A stretch of DNA of 64,000 nt from Panax quinquefolius (GCA_020205615.1 CM035169.1:17057258-17121257); one strand, 5' to 3'. Counted from the first letter of the stretch, positions 22,670 through 36,119 are shown. The notes: generated by a model not told the origin, from the sequence alone. Numbers and translations are program-made.

Positions 22670-23313
22670 TAATATAGGTCGTTTTAGAGTTTCTCAATTG
22701 TCCCTAATTATTTGACGTTTGTTAAAATCTAGGAGAATTGGTCACAGTTTTTTCAAAATTATCCCTTATTACTCTTCCTAATTTTTTGATAAACTAAATA
22801 ATTGAATAAGTTGTTTTATGGGGATGTAGAGAGAGACCAATGAGTAAATAAGACTAATGAGTTTTTTTAAGAGAAAATTATGGGAAAATGTGTGTGAGAG
22901 AGTATGAGATAACTATGATAAGATATTCCCTTCGTCCCTATTTAAATGACGTTTTAAAATTTTTTATTTGTCCCTGATTAATTGACGTTTGTTCAAATCT
23001 AGGAGAATTAATGATAATTTTTCTAAAATTATCCATCATTACTCTACCTATTTTTTTGGTACTTTAAACTCTTGTGCTATGATAAATTAATGATTTAAGG
23101 GTATTATAGATAATTGAGTACTATATATACTTAATACTTTCCAATCATTATCTTAATTCTTGTGTACATCTCTAAAACGTCATTTAAATAGGGACGGAGG
23201 GGGTAATATTTAAAGGTATTATAAATAATTGATACTATATTTAATGTTTTCCAATCATTATCTTAATTATTGTGCAACACTCTAAAACGTCCTATATTAA
23301 GGGACGGAGGGAC
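22670..23313. mobile_element. Outer Stowaway-like MITE split by another MITE
   Basis: The left part (22670-22925) begins with AATATAGGTCGTTTTAGAG. The right part (23206-23313) ends CTCTAAAACGTCCTATATT followed by AAGGGACGGAGGGAC. These two are inverse to each other, so they look like halves of one element interrupted by 22926-23203. The extreme left TIR is missing next to MITE 1. Confidence 0.6.
22926..23203. mobile_element. Stowaway-like MITE nested in another MITE
   Basis: 278 bp between TA dinucleotides, with long TIRs: TTCCCTTCGTCCCTATTTAA at the left and CCCCCTCCGTCCCTATTTAA (other strand) at the right. Confidence 0.82.
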
Positions 23314-23325
23314 TAACATATATTA

Positions 23326-23598
23326 CATCCATTGTCATTTAAAGTTTTTGCACATGGATTAAGAAAGTCATTTAATATTATCATTTAACAATTAAAATTT
23401 GTTTGAAATTCAATCACTACCCCCTTTGTAGGAAGTTAAAAACTATTAATACAAGAGAAAGATTTTATTGGGAAAATGAGAGAAGGTATGGGTGATATAA
23501 GAAAGAAAATAATTTAATCTACTAGAAAGTTACAAACGATAAATAAATTGGAACACATATTTTCTTCTAAAACGATAATCTTTTAGGAACAGAGGGAG
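23326..23598. mobile_element. Stowaway-like MITE (sister of 13408-13692)
   Basis: 273 bp between TA dinucleotides, right end AACAGAGGGAG, left TIR decayed. The interior matches 13408-13692 closely and in the same orientation. Confidence 0.75.
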
Positions 23599-23723
23599 TA
23601 TTTTTTTAAACACGCACAACAAGTTGGTCTGGTCTGGACCTATCACGCCTTTGGCTTTGATTCAGATCGTTGACTTAGTGGTGGTTTATTTATGACTAAA
23701 TGACTGAATCAGTCAATCATTAA

Positions 23724-24041
23724 GTGCGTTTGTTTTAGAAAAAAAAACGTCTGAATGGCTAAATTGCCCAACCATTCAAACGATTTGGACTTAATGGTTT
23801 CATTTTTGTTGGCTAAATAGGTTGAATGAGGGCTGAATGAAGTTTTTTTTTACAATATTAACTATTATATTAAGTAATATTAAATAAATTTATAACAATT
23901 TTGTATTTTTTTTAGATTGGTATATAATAAAAATATGTTATTAAGATGTTTCAGACATGTCAATTATCAAACAACTTTTTTTATTCATATTTAGATTTAG
24001 CTCATTCAGATTCAAATTTATTCAAATTTTATCAAACACCC
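23724..24041. mobile_element. Possible hAT-like MITE
   Basis: 318 bp with ends GTGCGTTTGTTTTAG and ATTTTATCAAACACC, roughly inverse, flanked by CATTAA on both sides (23718-23723, 24042-24047). A related GTGTTTGATAAAAT end occurs at about 32884. Family placement is uncertain. Confidence 0.45.
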
Positions 24042-24488
24042 CATTAAAGCGATCATGCACTGGACCTTGGTCATCAAGGTTGTTAGGTCTGCTTTTGGTC
24101 TGCAAAGCTAGTTCCCTTTTTTACTTTTAATGTTAAATATTAAAAATACAAATTAATAAATTTTATAAAAATGATGTAATATTTTTGAGATATAATTTAT
24201 TTTAACATTCTAGTGCACACCAATATAGGTTGGATTATTAAAGCAAAAATAAATATTTTTCTTTAAAATTAAAGGAAAATGTAATTTAGATGTAACTGTA
24301 ATATAAAACAAACTGATTTCCTAAATATATGTCTCTTATGCATGCTTTGTCTTCATAAAAATATATTTTGAATACAATCTACTACGATACATATGACTAT
24401 TGAAGCAAAATAAAATTAACTCACTATATATAGATTACACTTTTATATTTTGAATATAAAGTTAATTTTTTTATTCACTCAATCACAT

Positions 24489-24810
24489 GATAAAAAAAAT
24501 TTATTACTATTTTAGGTAATCATATGTTAAATGTTCACTTTCCTTTAATAACTAAACTTTTACATAATTTTTCTACTATACCTTAGCATTAAATATCTCA
24601 TATTTTTTTATTCTAATTCTCTTTCCATATTCAATAAGTATAATTAGTTATGTGCTAAAAAATATTTTGAATTGAAAAGCTAGAAAGTCACTTTCTCAGC
24701 TACATTAGAAATGATTAATGACATATTATTATGGATAATTTTATCATTTTATTCCTCTTTTTAATATTTGTGAAAAGTCCACAAGAACTTTTATCCGGGG
24801 ATAGATGGAG
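24489..24810 (-). mobile_element. Stowaway-like MITE (reverse sister of 3136-3388)
   Basis: The interior reads as the reverse complement of the element at 3136-3388 (ATGTTAAATGTTCACTTTCC, then AATATCTCATATTTTTTTAT). The right end is TCCGGGGATAGATGGAG|TA; the left TIR is missing or decayed. Confidence 0.7.
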
Positions 24811-25129
24811 TATTTTATTTTATTTTTAGTACTAAGATTTATTGGACATATATTTTGTAAAGTTCAAATACACATATATATTTTCTTTATGGCTATTAAA
24901 TGATACATAGTTATATCTAAAGTATTATTTTCAATTAGTTTTCTAATTGCTTCATAATTTTTTTTAAAATTACTACAATAGAATATCTGGAAAATAATAA
25001 AAATCACAAACCCCCCTAGGAATTTAGCATATTCAAATTAATGAAAATTTTGAGTATTTAAAAGAAACTAACTAATTATTAATATTTAATAAAAAAAGTT
25101 AGTTTATTGATGTATTAATTAATGTTAAC

Positions 25130-27956
25130 TGTGACGCCCCCAAAATAGGTCCATTCCATCCAACACATTCTGAGTCGTCAAATACATGGTACAGAAATAA
25201 CTACAACTTTATTAATACATTTATCGTGCAAAATACGACAACATATATACTGTGAGTTTAAATACAGATATTGTTATCTAGACAATATCTACACGCAAAT
25301 AAATCCCCATCATAATTATTGATACATTATTTTATAAAAATGGTGAGGACTACTAAACAATTCTCTCTGTAGAACCTTCATTCCATACCCCACTAAAGAC
25401 TTCGCTACATTCTCGCCTCCCGAGAAGAAAAATGGAACAAAAAAGGAAAAGGTGAGCTCAACTAGCCCAAGAAAAGAATATTATGACTAAGATAATATAC
25501 AACAAATTATCGTTAGTCTCCAACAGGAAAAATCTAATAGAATACAATAGACAACCAGCTTTTAAATCAACAATCGCAGTGAAACAACAATTCATTAGAA
25601 GAGTTAAGTAGAGAATGCAAACTACTATCTTCTATATATGAATTTAAAAGTTCATCGTCGATATTTTATCCCCGTAACATTAATCAATATATATCTGAAT
25701 CAAATATTCATCTTTGCACTACAAGCCAAAGATATTCATCACCGGGTCATGTTCATCTAAACACTGCTCATCTTTGCACTACTGGGCCAAAGATATTAAT
25801 CGATCGGCGTGTTCATCTCAACACTGCTCATCTTTGCACACTACTGGCCAAAGATATTTATCAAGAAATCATTCATCTTTTGACTACAGGCCAAAGATAT
25901 TCAAGAATATCATCATTTAGACCGAGGATGATAAAAATATTTTAAAGAAAACGAATCCAAAGTGAAACAAAAGAACAAATATTAAGGATTCGTATTTTAA
26001 ACAATCCAAGTTCAAAAATACTTCATAATTAATCGAGTGGAGTAAAATTCAAGAATGATCAAAACATGGATACAATCAAAGCTAGTATCCATAATAGATA
26101 TTTTGGACAAAAAGAAAAAATTTCATTTTTCTATGAATAGTCTTAGTATTCGTGAATAGTCAGATATCGTGAATAAAGTCCGAGTATCGTGAATAGTAAC
26201 TCACACCAAAAGATAGAAATTTCACAAAAAAAACATCTTCACGCTTCATGAATAAGACTTTTGAATAAGAACTCGTGAATAGTAACTCGTGAATAAGAAC
26301 TCATGAATAGTAACCCCGACATGAAAAAGTTCCAAATTTGATAAAAAGTTCCAACCAATATTTCAAAGATAATGATATTGAAGAAATAATATCATTTGAG
26401 AAGAAAATAGCATCCCTTACATCGAAAGACAGTACTTCTAGTTGAAACACCGGATATAGGCTATGACTTGAACTTGCACCGTATAACAATACTCAAAGTT
26501 TACTCAAAATACTCACAAGAATACGCCGATAATATAGAGAGAGAAAACTTCAGCTACGGTGTGATTTTCAATTCTAACCCAAGACCCTATTTATAGAAAA
26601 TGCTTAGAACACCAAAGTAGAAAATTTAATATAATAATAATATATATATTAATTTGTCTATGCCCACTTAGAATCATCTGAATTCAGCAACTTAGCATGT
26701 GTTAAAGATGCCCACCAAACACAAAAAACGTTTTTCTTATTTAAATTATTTTAAACTTCCAAAAATCAATTATTTCGGAGTTTCGGAACTTCAATAATTT
26801 ATAATAAATAGACCTTTTATCAGAAAATTCGAATCACGCAACTTTTTATAGGAAATTCAATTCTCTACAACTTTGCAGAAGAAAGTTTTTTCAAATTCCA
26901 AACAGAAATTGACCGAAATTCATAAACGGACGATTTTACAAGCTATAATCAAATTTCGGTCAATAATTGTGTCCACCAACACACAAAATATGTGTTAAAC
27001 ATTTAAAGCCACAAAAATACTCTTCCTCCTCATATACTCATATATCCCACATTCATTATAAAAATATCATCGTTAATATATTATTAAAATAATATATTTA
27101 AATGAATTATTTTATCAGAAAAAGATAAAATATTAATTTTCAACAATTGTCACATTAAAAAATTTCTCCATCTATATCCACATAAAATCAATATTTTCCT
27201 CATCATATAAATCAATAATTAATTATTCAAAAATAATATTACGTAATCACAATCTCGGGCAACCGTGCCGCTCTGTGAAAGAGGGGGCTTTTCAATAAGG
27301 ATCTCTCCTCTCAAGCAATGATTAGGTGACCAAACCTCTCCTTAGATGTAATTTTCTAGACATTGTCAATAATGTTTTCTAATAATATTATTCAGATAAT
27401 ATGAATTATTGTCTGATAATGGAAAATACCGTGTAATGACAATTTATCAAAACAACAAGAATATAAAATATCAATGCAAAGAATTATTGAATCAATAAAA
27501 TAAAATACCGAATAAAGAATTACTTTAATAATTATTGAGTAGTGCCTTCTTACGTAAGAATCAATAATTGGTGCAATACTGCAGCGCTTCTTGTTCAACA
27601 ACGCGTATTAGTGTGTTTTAACCACCGGGTATTCCAACAAGATAATAAAGAATAACTACGCCAAGTTATTTATAAACAACTTATATTTGTCGCTTTCTTC
27701 ATCCAATCGCTTTCAAGTTATGGGGCCCACAAAAGATCAAGCTTGTCAGCATTTAATATTCCCCGACAAGCATTTAATATTCCACGACCAAACGAATATT
27801 CCCTAATTATAATGAATATTTTATAACCACTTGCTTATTCAAAATATTTATGTATTTTACCCATAACTATCCACATTAATCAAATCAACCCTTACTATTT
27901 CAAAATAAAAAATAGAGGAAAATAAATTTCATTTATTAATAATTTGGGGTCTTACA
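25130..27956 (-). repeat. 3' LTR of element D (2827 bp, type I)
   Basis: On the minus strand it starts TGTAAGACCCCAAATTATTA and ends GGGGGCGTCACA. A TATA-like CTATAAATAGGG is at about 26588-26599 (minus). Two repeat arrays lie downstream of it: short GTGAAT/CTCGTGAATA units (about 26135-26310) and about 60-bp units with CAAAGATATTCATC (25700-25920). Confidence 0.88.
25700..25920 (-). repeat. ~60-bp tandem repeats with hairpin core in LTR of D
   Basis: About four units each hold ATCTTTG followed by a short spacer and CAAAGAT, an inverted repeat able to form a 6-7 bp stem. Open frames here come only from the repeat. Confidence 0.75.
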
Positions 27957-29440
27957 ACCTCCCTCCTTATGAAATTTCGTCATCCTCGAAATTGACGACG
28001 TGACTACTGGTGTTTCAAAAGATGAGAATACCTCGCTTTCATTTTCGCTTTCCAACTCCCGTGTCATTTCCTCAATAAAGCATGGTTTCTCCACAAAACT
28101 TTAACTTGTGGTATAACCTCTGTACATAGGACATGTTCTTTCCTCTACAAGATCTTGACAGTACCTCCTCGTGACGTTAAGTCTTCATCTCTCGTCTGGT
28201 TCTAACTCAATGACGTAGTTCGGGTCGTCCCACATATTTACGTAACATCGATACGTGAAAAAACGCATGAACACGTCATACTTGGCGGTAAAAGCAGTCT
28301 ATAGGCCACGCTTCTATTCGATCGAGAATTTCAAATGGATTAATAAATCGAAGGTTTGAGCTTTCTCACCTCACCGATTCTCGCTTTTAAAATAACAACT
28401 TCTTGCACCTCCTTCTTCAAATTCATCACCTCTCGGTGTGTAGCTTGAATAACTTTTAACTTTATCGATTAAAGTCGATTATACTTGTATATCATCACGT
28501 GGGTAACTAGCGTTTTCATCTCCATCTCTATTATTTGTAAATTATATGAAATGAGTCTTTGACAATATCGTACTCAGATTTCTTGTATACGATCTTCTAC
28601 TCAACACGCCGCCTACCACGTTCGCTTTTCGAGGATGGCATGGTCGTAACATGTCTTTCAAATGAGTCTCCTCTTGAGTTCTTCAAGCTCTTCCCACATT
28701 CCTTGCTCCATTCGAATTTTGTATCTCTACGAGTCACCAATTGCGTTAATGGAATAACGATTCGAGAATATCCTTCAACGAATCTCCGATAATAACCAAC
28801 TAAGCCTGAAAGCTACGTATTTCGATTCTGGAAACTTAGGTTGTTCTCAATCGTGACTCATATCCCAACCTTGATAAAGACGTTACAATAACACCTATCG
28901 CTTTAATATATCGCATTTAATATGGTGTCCCCTACGAGAGTGCGGCTTTTGCAGCATTCCACAAAGGAAGTCACCGGATAAAGGCTCAGTACCAAATTCT
29001 ATATTTGAATTTTAACTCCTCGAAGTTCAATAGAGCCATTCGATATGAGATTTTAGAAATGAGTTTTGTACCGGGTTCAAAGTCGATACAAAATTTAATA
29101 TCAATCTTTGGGAGTAAGCCAAGAAATTCTTCAGGAAATACATCAGGAAAAATCAATAACAACAGGAATATTATTCAAATCTGACGTGTCTTTATTTAAA
29201 TCCATAACATGGACTAAGAAAACTTGACATCCGTAATAAACGAATGACTTCATGGCTTGATATGAAAATGTTTGATTACAATGGTTTGATTGCTTGAATT
29301 GAATAATAACAGGGTTGCTTAGGAATATGAAAACTAACAACCTTACGAAAGTAATCAATTTCGGCATGATGAGTAGTTAACCTTAAAATCACATCACAAG
29401 CAAATATCTCTATAGAAATAAGGTTAACAGGTAATGTGAT
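27957..29440 (-). pseudogene. Remnant of pol (linker, RT N-terminus, RNase H end) in element D
   Basis: Reading right to left: protease-RT linker with GCQVFLVHVMDLN (about 29225), RT N-terminal CIDFEPGTK-like stretch (about 29060), then the cassette starting GACTTCCTTTGTGGAATGC (about 28965-28830). After that come a short piece of the RT end (RNTKFEW-like), an RNase H tail followed by KANVV, and pieces of integrase end. The RT palm with its YxDD motif, most of RNase H and the integrase core are absent. Many stops and frame changes. Confidence 0.7.
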
Positions 29441-30870
29441 AGTGCCAACCTAAATCAAACAAGATTTCTAAACAACGGATGTAATGAAAGTTTCTCCTAA
29501 TCTGAGTCTCCATAAATAGGTCAAAGTCTAATTTCTCCGTAGTCAAGTTCAAACGTTGAGTGCAAGCAAGAGAGATAAAAGAATTGGTAGAACCCCAGAT
29601 TCTAGTAAGGTATAAACTTCGCAAGAATTTATAATTAACTAACCTGTGCTAACTTCGTTCGGGTTCCTCGATTTTTAACCAAGTCACGACAAACGCCTTT
29701 CCAGAACCGCTGACTTTGACTTTTCTCGGGACATCCTTTTGAGTCACCATTCCCGCCGGATTTGGGTTTCGATACTGCGTCTAATCTCGGCGATATGTCC
29801 TTCTTTTCCACAATTATAGCATACCTTAAACTGTTATGGGCGGTTTGGTGATATGTCCCTCTTTCCGCATTTGTAACATACTGACCGGTGGTCTTTCTCT
29901 CCCTTGGAACCAAATTGCTCTTGCGCCGACATCTTCACATGGTCGTTGTTGAATCTCCTCTTTTAAAATCTCCTCCCGACTCGCTTCTTCTATTTTCATG
30001 GCCACGATTACCACCGGAGTGGTTACCGCTTTTGTCCGTATTCTTCTTTCTCCGATGGTTATCGTTATTCGATGATCGCTATCTTCTTGGTATGATCCTC
30101 GGTTATGGTCCCTCGGTTGAACGTACTTTCGTTATCTCGCTTCTAACAATCGGAGCCCTCATTGACAACATCTCGAATAGAGAAAATTTATGAGAAATGA
30201 GATATTGACGTATGTCGGGTTTCAAACCTCTCGTAAACATCCGCGTCATACGCTCCTCATTCTCCACCAAATGAGGTGCAAACTGGATAACTCCGCGAAC
30301 TTCGCCTCGTCTTTGGGACACCGCCATGTTATTCTCGCTCCAGCCTAATAAACTCCACTTCCTTCATACGATTTAATACTTTCGGGGAAGTACTTGTCGT
30401 TATCTAACTGCTTCAAACGTCTCCCACGACATCTTTGAAAGTGCAAATTTGGATGGGTACATTTCACATATTCCCACCAAGAATCACCGCCACGGAACAT
30501 AAAGGTGGCGAATGGAACTCTTCGTTCCTCCGTGCATCCCAAGACATCGAATATCTTGGTAATTTGCTTGACCCATGTTTCCGCCGCGATCGGATCATTT
30601 TCCCTTAAATTTTGGTGGTCCCAACTTTTTGAATCGCCATTGCGTGACAACCCGTGAATTGCTATCATTTCCTCCTCAGATTTTGAACACGAGTCTCCTC
30701 GTTCGATTTTTGCATGAACTGCAAAAGCTTCTAAACATCCCTCGCTCATTATCTCGCTTCGGTGGTGTTGTTCACGGAAGAACATTGCCACTGTTGCAGA
30801 CGCTTCTCCTCGTTGGTGAGTACAGCGTCTCCACGGTCTCATTTCCATTGTTAATATTCTCGATCGACAT
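29440..30870 (-). pseudogene. gag and protease of element D (broken)
   Basis: The ATG at 30870 (MSIENINNGNE) opens gag. Recognisable gag blocks are WVKQITKIFDVLGC, FATFMFRGG, SWWEYVK, NDKYFPE, FAPHLVENEERMTRMF and RGLKPDIRQYLISHKF, in shifting frames. Near 29900-29800 are two CCHC zinc knuckles (CYNCGKEGHIA). The protease follows (about 29620-29440), with its DTGS motif spoiled to an ESG-like reading. Retrotransposon gag packages RNA; protease matures the polyprotein. Confidence 0.75.
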
Positions 30871-31056
30871 TCTCAAATACCGTCATAAAACAAGGGTTAA
30901 TTAAGGAAATCAATATATCACATAATATCCTTATATATCTTGACCAACTAACAAATAAGCTTAGGTAGGACACACTAGCGAAGGATTTACTCGCCTCCCT
31001 CCTAATTATTTTCCCGATCTCCGCCAGAGATCATATCCTAAGCTCGATACCAACCG

Positions 31057-32571
31057 TGGCGCCCCCAAAATAGGTCCATTCCATCCAACCCATTCTCGAA
31101 ATCGCCAAATACATGGTACGTAAATAACTACAACTTTATTAATACATTTGTCGTGCAAAATACGACAACATATATACTGTGAGTTTAAATACAGATATTG
31201 CTATCTAGACAATATCTACACACAAATAAATCCCCATCATAATTATTGATATATTATTTTATAAAAATGGTGAGGACTACTAAACAACTCTCTCTAGAAC
31301 CTACATTCCATACCCCGACTAAGTACTTTCGCTACATTCTCGCCTCCGAGAAGAAAAAATGGAACAAAAAAGGAAAAGGGTGAGCTCAACTAGCCCAAGA
31401 AGAATATTATGACTAAGATAATATACAACAAATTATCGTTAGTCTCCAACAGGAAAAATCTAATAGAATACAATAGACAACCGGTTTTAAATCAACAATC
31501 TGCAATGAAACAACAATTCATTAGAAGAGTTAAGTAGAGAATGCAAACTACTATCTTCTATATATGAATTTAAAAGTTCATCGTCGATATTTTATCCTTG
31601 TAACATCAATCAATATATATCTACGAATCAAATATTCATCTTTGCACTACAAGCCAAAGATATTCATCATTAATTATGTTCATCTAAACACTGTTCATCT
31701 TTTGCACTACGGGCCAAAGATATTAATCGATCAGTCATGTTCATCTCAACACTGCTCATCTTTTGACTACGGCCAAAGATATTCATCAAGAAATCATTCA
31801 TCTTTGCACTACTGAGTGCCAAAGATATTCAATAATATCATCATTTAGGATCGAGAATGATGAAAAATTTTTTAAAAAAGCGAATCCAAAGAAAAACAAA
31901 AGAACAAATATTAAGGATTCGTATTTTAAACAATCCAAGTTCAAAAATACTTCATAAGTAATCGAGTGGAGTAAAATTCAAGAATGATCGTAATATGGAT
32001 ACAATCAAAGCTAGTATCCATAATAGATATTTTGGACAAAAAGAAAAATTTCATTTTCTATGAATACCGCCAGTGATTCGTGAATAGTCTTAGATATCGT
32101 GAATAAGAACTCGACACCAAAAGATAGAAATTTCACAAAAAATATCTTCACGCTTCATGAATAGTACTTTCGTGAATAAGAATCGTGAATAGTAACTCAT
32201 GAATAAGTAACTCGTGAATAAGAAACTCATGAATAAGTAACCCCAAGCGTGAAAAGTTCTAAATTTGATAAAAGTTCCAACCAATATTTCAAAGATAATG
32301 ATATTTATCGTTTTCTTCATCCAATCGCTTTCCGTTATGGGGCCCATAAAAGATCTGTACTCGTCAAATGCGAATATTCCCAACGATCTGAATATTCCAC
32401 GACCAAACAAATATTCTCAGACGATAATGAATATTTTATAACCACTTGCTTATTCAAAATATTTGCGTATTTTACCCATAACTATCCACATTAATCAAAT
32501 CAACCCTTACTATTTCAAAATAATAAATAGAGAAAAATAAATTTCATTTATTAATAATTTAGGGTCTTACA
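31057..32571 (-). repeat. 5' LTR of element D (1515 bp, internally deleted)
   Basis: Matches the 3' LTR at both ends but lacks about 1.3 kb. Sequence passes from the AAAGATAATGATATT block (equivalent to about 26375) directly to TATCG...CTTCATCCAATCGCTT (equivalent to about 27690) at about 32300. The deleted part contains the TATA-like promoter. Confidence 0.85.
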
Positions 32572-32576
32572 TTAAC

Positions 32577-33203
32577 ATTTAACATTAAAAATTGCAGGAA
32601 ATATTAATTAAAATTTAATGTTAATATTAATAATTTAGTATTTATAATAAACTAACTTATAATTAATATTTAATCAACTAAGTAACTAACTTATTATTAA
32701 TATTAAATATATTATTAGGTTTATTCATTTAAAATATATTTACAATAAATGTATTTACAATAAATCAAGAATTAATAATTAAATCTTTACACTTTATTGA
32801 TGTATTAATTATAACTAATGTATTATAAAATTTAAAAAAAAAAAGCCTTTTAAAGCCTTTCAGGTCGGCCATAACTAAGGTTGTGTTTGATAAAATTAGT
32901 TGTTAAGATCTGAATAGTTTAGACATCTGAATAATATAGAGTATCTAAATAGAATTGTATCTGAATGAAAAATTATTGTTTGATAATTACTTTTTTCAAA
33001 ATGTCTAAATAACATGTTTTTATTATTTTAACCCTTGAATTTTTTTTTTAAAACACATCTTCTTCTCCCTCCTCCCCCTCCTCCCTCGCCCCCCATCCCA
33101 GCGACAGACGCTATCGAAGGTGGTGTGGCGGTTGATGTCAATAAACAACTGTAGACCGAAGCGGCATGCATGATGGTAAAAGCGCAGAGGTGACGATGAT
33201 CGA
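32577..33203. other. AT-rich spacer between elements D and A
   Basis: AT-rich DNA with TTAATATTTAA-type runs, a GTGTTTGATAAAATT end resembling the hAT-like MITE at 23724-24041, and a C/T-rich block (33060-33100). No gene seen. Confidence 0.5.
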
Positions 33204-35933
33204 CGTAAGGCCCCAACTTTTTATAAATGAAGATTTAATTTCCTCTATTTATTATTTTGAAATAGTAAGTGTTGAATTGATTAATGTGATTAGTTATGGG
33301 TAAAATGCGCAAATATTTTAAATAAGCAAGTGGTTATAAAATACTCATTGTTGTCGGAGAATATTCGTTTGGTCGTGGAATATTCTTCCGTTGGGAATAT
33401 TCGCATTGACGGCACATGACCTTATGGGCCCCATAACGGAAAGCAATTGGATGAAGAAAACGACAAGTATGAGTTGTTTATAAATAACGACGTAGTTGTT
33501 ATCGTTAATACTGTTGGAATACCCGGTGGTTAAAACACAAGAATGTCGTCGTTGTTGCGAGTAGATTACCAGATTATTGCACCAATTATTGATTCTTACA
33601 TAAGAAGACACTACTCAATAATTGTTACGATGAATTATCGCTCAAAGATATTATTTTATTGATTCAATAATTGCTGCGTTGTTATTTTATATTACTGTTG
33701 TTTCAATAATTGTCACTACACAGTATTTTCCATTATCGAAGCAATAATTCATATTATCTGAATAATATTATTATAAAACATTATTGGCAATGTCTAGAAA
33801 GTTCTGTCTAAGGAGATGTTTGGTCACCTAATTGCGCGCCAGTAAGGAGAGATCCTTGTTGGAAAGCCCCTCTTCCTGAGGAACAGTCACAGTTGCAAGA
33901 TCTTGTGATTATGTAATATTATTTGTGAATAATTAATTATTAATTTATATGATGAGGAAAATATTAATTTTATGTAGATATAAATGGAGAAATTTTTTTA
34001 AAGTGATAATTGTTAAAAATTGATATTTTATCTTTTCTGATAAAATAATATTTTATTATATTATTATAATAGAATATTGATGATATTTTTACAATGAATG
34101 TGGGATATATGAGTATACGAGGAGAAAGAGTATTTTTGTTGCATTAAATAATTAACACATATTTTGTGTGTAGGTGGACCCCATTTCTTGATCGAATTTG
34201 ATTATAGCACAAAAATCGTCTGTATATGTGGATTTCTTGGTCAATTTACTTTGGAATTTGAAAAAACTTTCTTCTTCAAAGTTGTAGAGAATTGAATTTC
34301 CTATATAAATTCGCGAGATTTGAATTTTCTGATAAAAGGGTTATTTATTATAAATTATTGAACTTCCGAAGTTCCGAAATAATTGATTTTTGGAAGTTTT
34401 AATTATTTTTATTAAGAAAAATGTTTTTATTGTTTTGGTTGGCCCCCCATGTGTTGTAAACATGCTGATTTCAGGAGACTTAGAAGGCGTAGGAAAATTT
34501 TTATATATAATATTATTATATTCAATTTTACTTTTTTGTGTTCTAGCAATTTCTATAAATAGGTCTTTAGGTTAGAATTGAAAATCACACCAGAAACTAA
34601 AGATTTCTCTATTTTTTTCTCTCTATAATAGCGAGCATATTTTATTAGTATTTTAGTACTTTGAGTATTGCTATATCTGGTCTGAAGTTCTTTCAAAGAC
34701 TATATCTAGTATTTCAATCGAAATCTTTGTTTTTTACGAGGTAAGGGATGTTATTTTATTCAAAAATGATAATATTTCTTCAATATCATTATGCCGAAAT
34801 ATTGGTGGAAACTTTTTATCAAATTTAGAACTTTTCATGTCGGGGTTACTATTCACGAGTTACTATTCACGAGTTACTATTCATGTCGGCACTATTCACG
34901 TATACAGCACTATTCACGAATACGACACTATTCACAAAAAAATTAAATTTTCTTTTCTATGTCCAAGATTGTCTGTTATGATTCCTATCTTTGATTGGAT
35001 CTATGTTTTGGTCTTCATTCCTGAATTTTACTCCACTCTGATTATTTATGAATTATTTTTGAACTTGGATTGTTTAAAGTACGAATCCTTAATATTTGTT
35101 CTTTTGTTTCACTGGATTCGTTTCCTTTAAAATATTTTTCATCATCCTTAGTCCCAAATGATGATATAACTGAATATCTTTGGCCCCAGAATGCAAAGAT
35201 GAATGATTTTATAATGAATATCTTTGGCCGTAGTGCAGCAGATGAAGCAGTGTTTAGATGAACATGACCAATCGATGAATATCTTTGGTAGTAGTGCAAA
35301 GATGAACAGTGTTGAGATGAACATGACTTAATCGATGAATATCTTTGGCCCGTAGTGCAAAGATGACTATTTGATTCAAGATGTATATTGATTGATGTTA
35401 CAGGGATAAAATATCGATGATGGACTTTTAAATTCATAGATGATAGTAGATTTCATTCTCTACTTAACTCTTCTAATGAATTGTTGTTTCCGCTGTAGTT
35501 GTTGATCTAAAACTTGTTGTCTATTGTATTCTATCAGATTTTTCCCTGTTGAAGACGAAGGATAATTTTTTATACATTATCTTAGTCATAATATTCTTTA
35601 CTGGGATAGTTGAGCTCACCCTTTTCCTTTTTGTTCCATTTTTCTTCTCAGGAGACGAGAATATAGCGGGAACTAGTCGGGGTGTGGAGTGATGGTTCAA
35701 GACAGTTGTTTTAGTAATCCTCACTATTTTGTAAAATAGTGTATCAATAATTGTAATGAGGACTTATTTAAGTGTGAATATTGTCTAGAAGACAATATTT
35801 GTATTTAAACTCATTATTTATGTGTTGTCGTATTTTGCCACGACAATTGTATTTATGAAGTTGTAGTTGTTTCTCGTATCATGTATTTGGCGACTCGTAA
35901 TGGGTGATGTATACCTATTTTGGGGGCGCCACA
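33204..35933 (+). repeat. 5' LTR of element A (2730 bp, type I subfamily)
   Basis: Starts CGTAAGGCCCCAAC (the 3' copy has TGTAAGGCCCCCAAC) and ends GGGGGCGCCACA. TATAAATAGGTC is at about 34554-34565. Downstream are ACTATTCACGA repeats (34848-34935) and three or four ~60-bp hairpin units (35170-35370). Confidence 0.85.
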
Positions 35934-36119
35934 AATTGGTATCGACTTAGGGATATGATCTCTGGCGAGATCGGGGGAATAGATCTAGGAGGGAGAGACG
36001 AGTAAATTCTTCGCTAGTGTATCCTACCTAAGCTTATTTGTTGGCCGATCATAATATAGGGGTATTATGTGATTTGTTAATTTATTTAATTAACCCTTGT
36101 TTAATGGCAGTATTTAAGA

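Larger units (their letters stand above)
25130..32571 (-). mobile_element. LTR retrotransposon D (Ty3/gypsy chromovirus, RT-deficient)
   Basis: A 7.4-kb element reading right to left. It begins and ends TGTGACGCC...TCTTACA in window orientation and is flanked by a perfect 5-bp duplication TTAAC (25125-25129, 32572-32576). LTRs are 25130-27956 and 31057-32571. The primer binding site next to the 5' LTR (TTGGTATCGAGCTTAGG on the minus strand, 31038-31054) fits initiator tRNA-Met. The polypurine tract AAGGAGGGAGG lies next to the 3' LTR. The internal region is only about 3.1 kb and lacks most of pol. Confidence 0.92.

Noticed and set aside
25714..25920. Open frames with repeated HCSSLHY/QRYS motifs (also 31564, 35042, 45640)
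   Set aside because: They are translations of the LTR tandem repeats, not conserved proteins.
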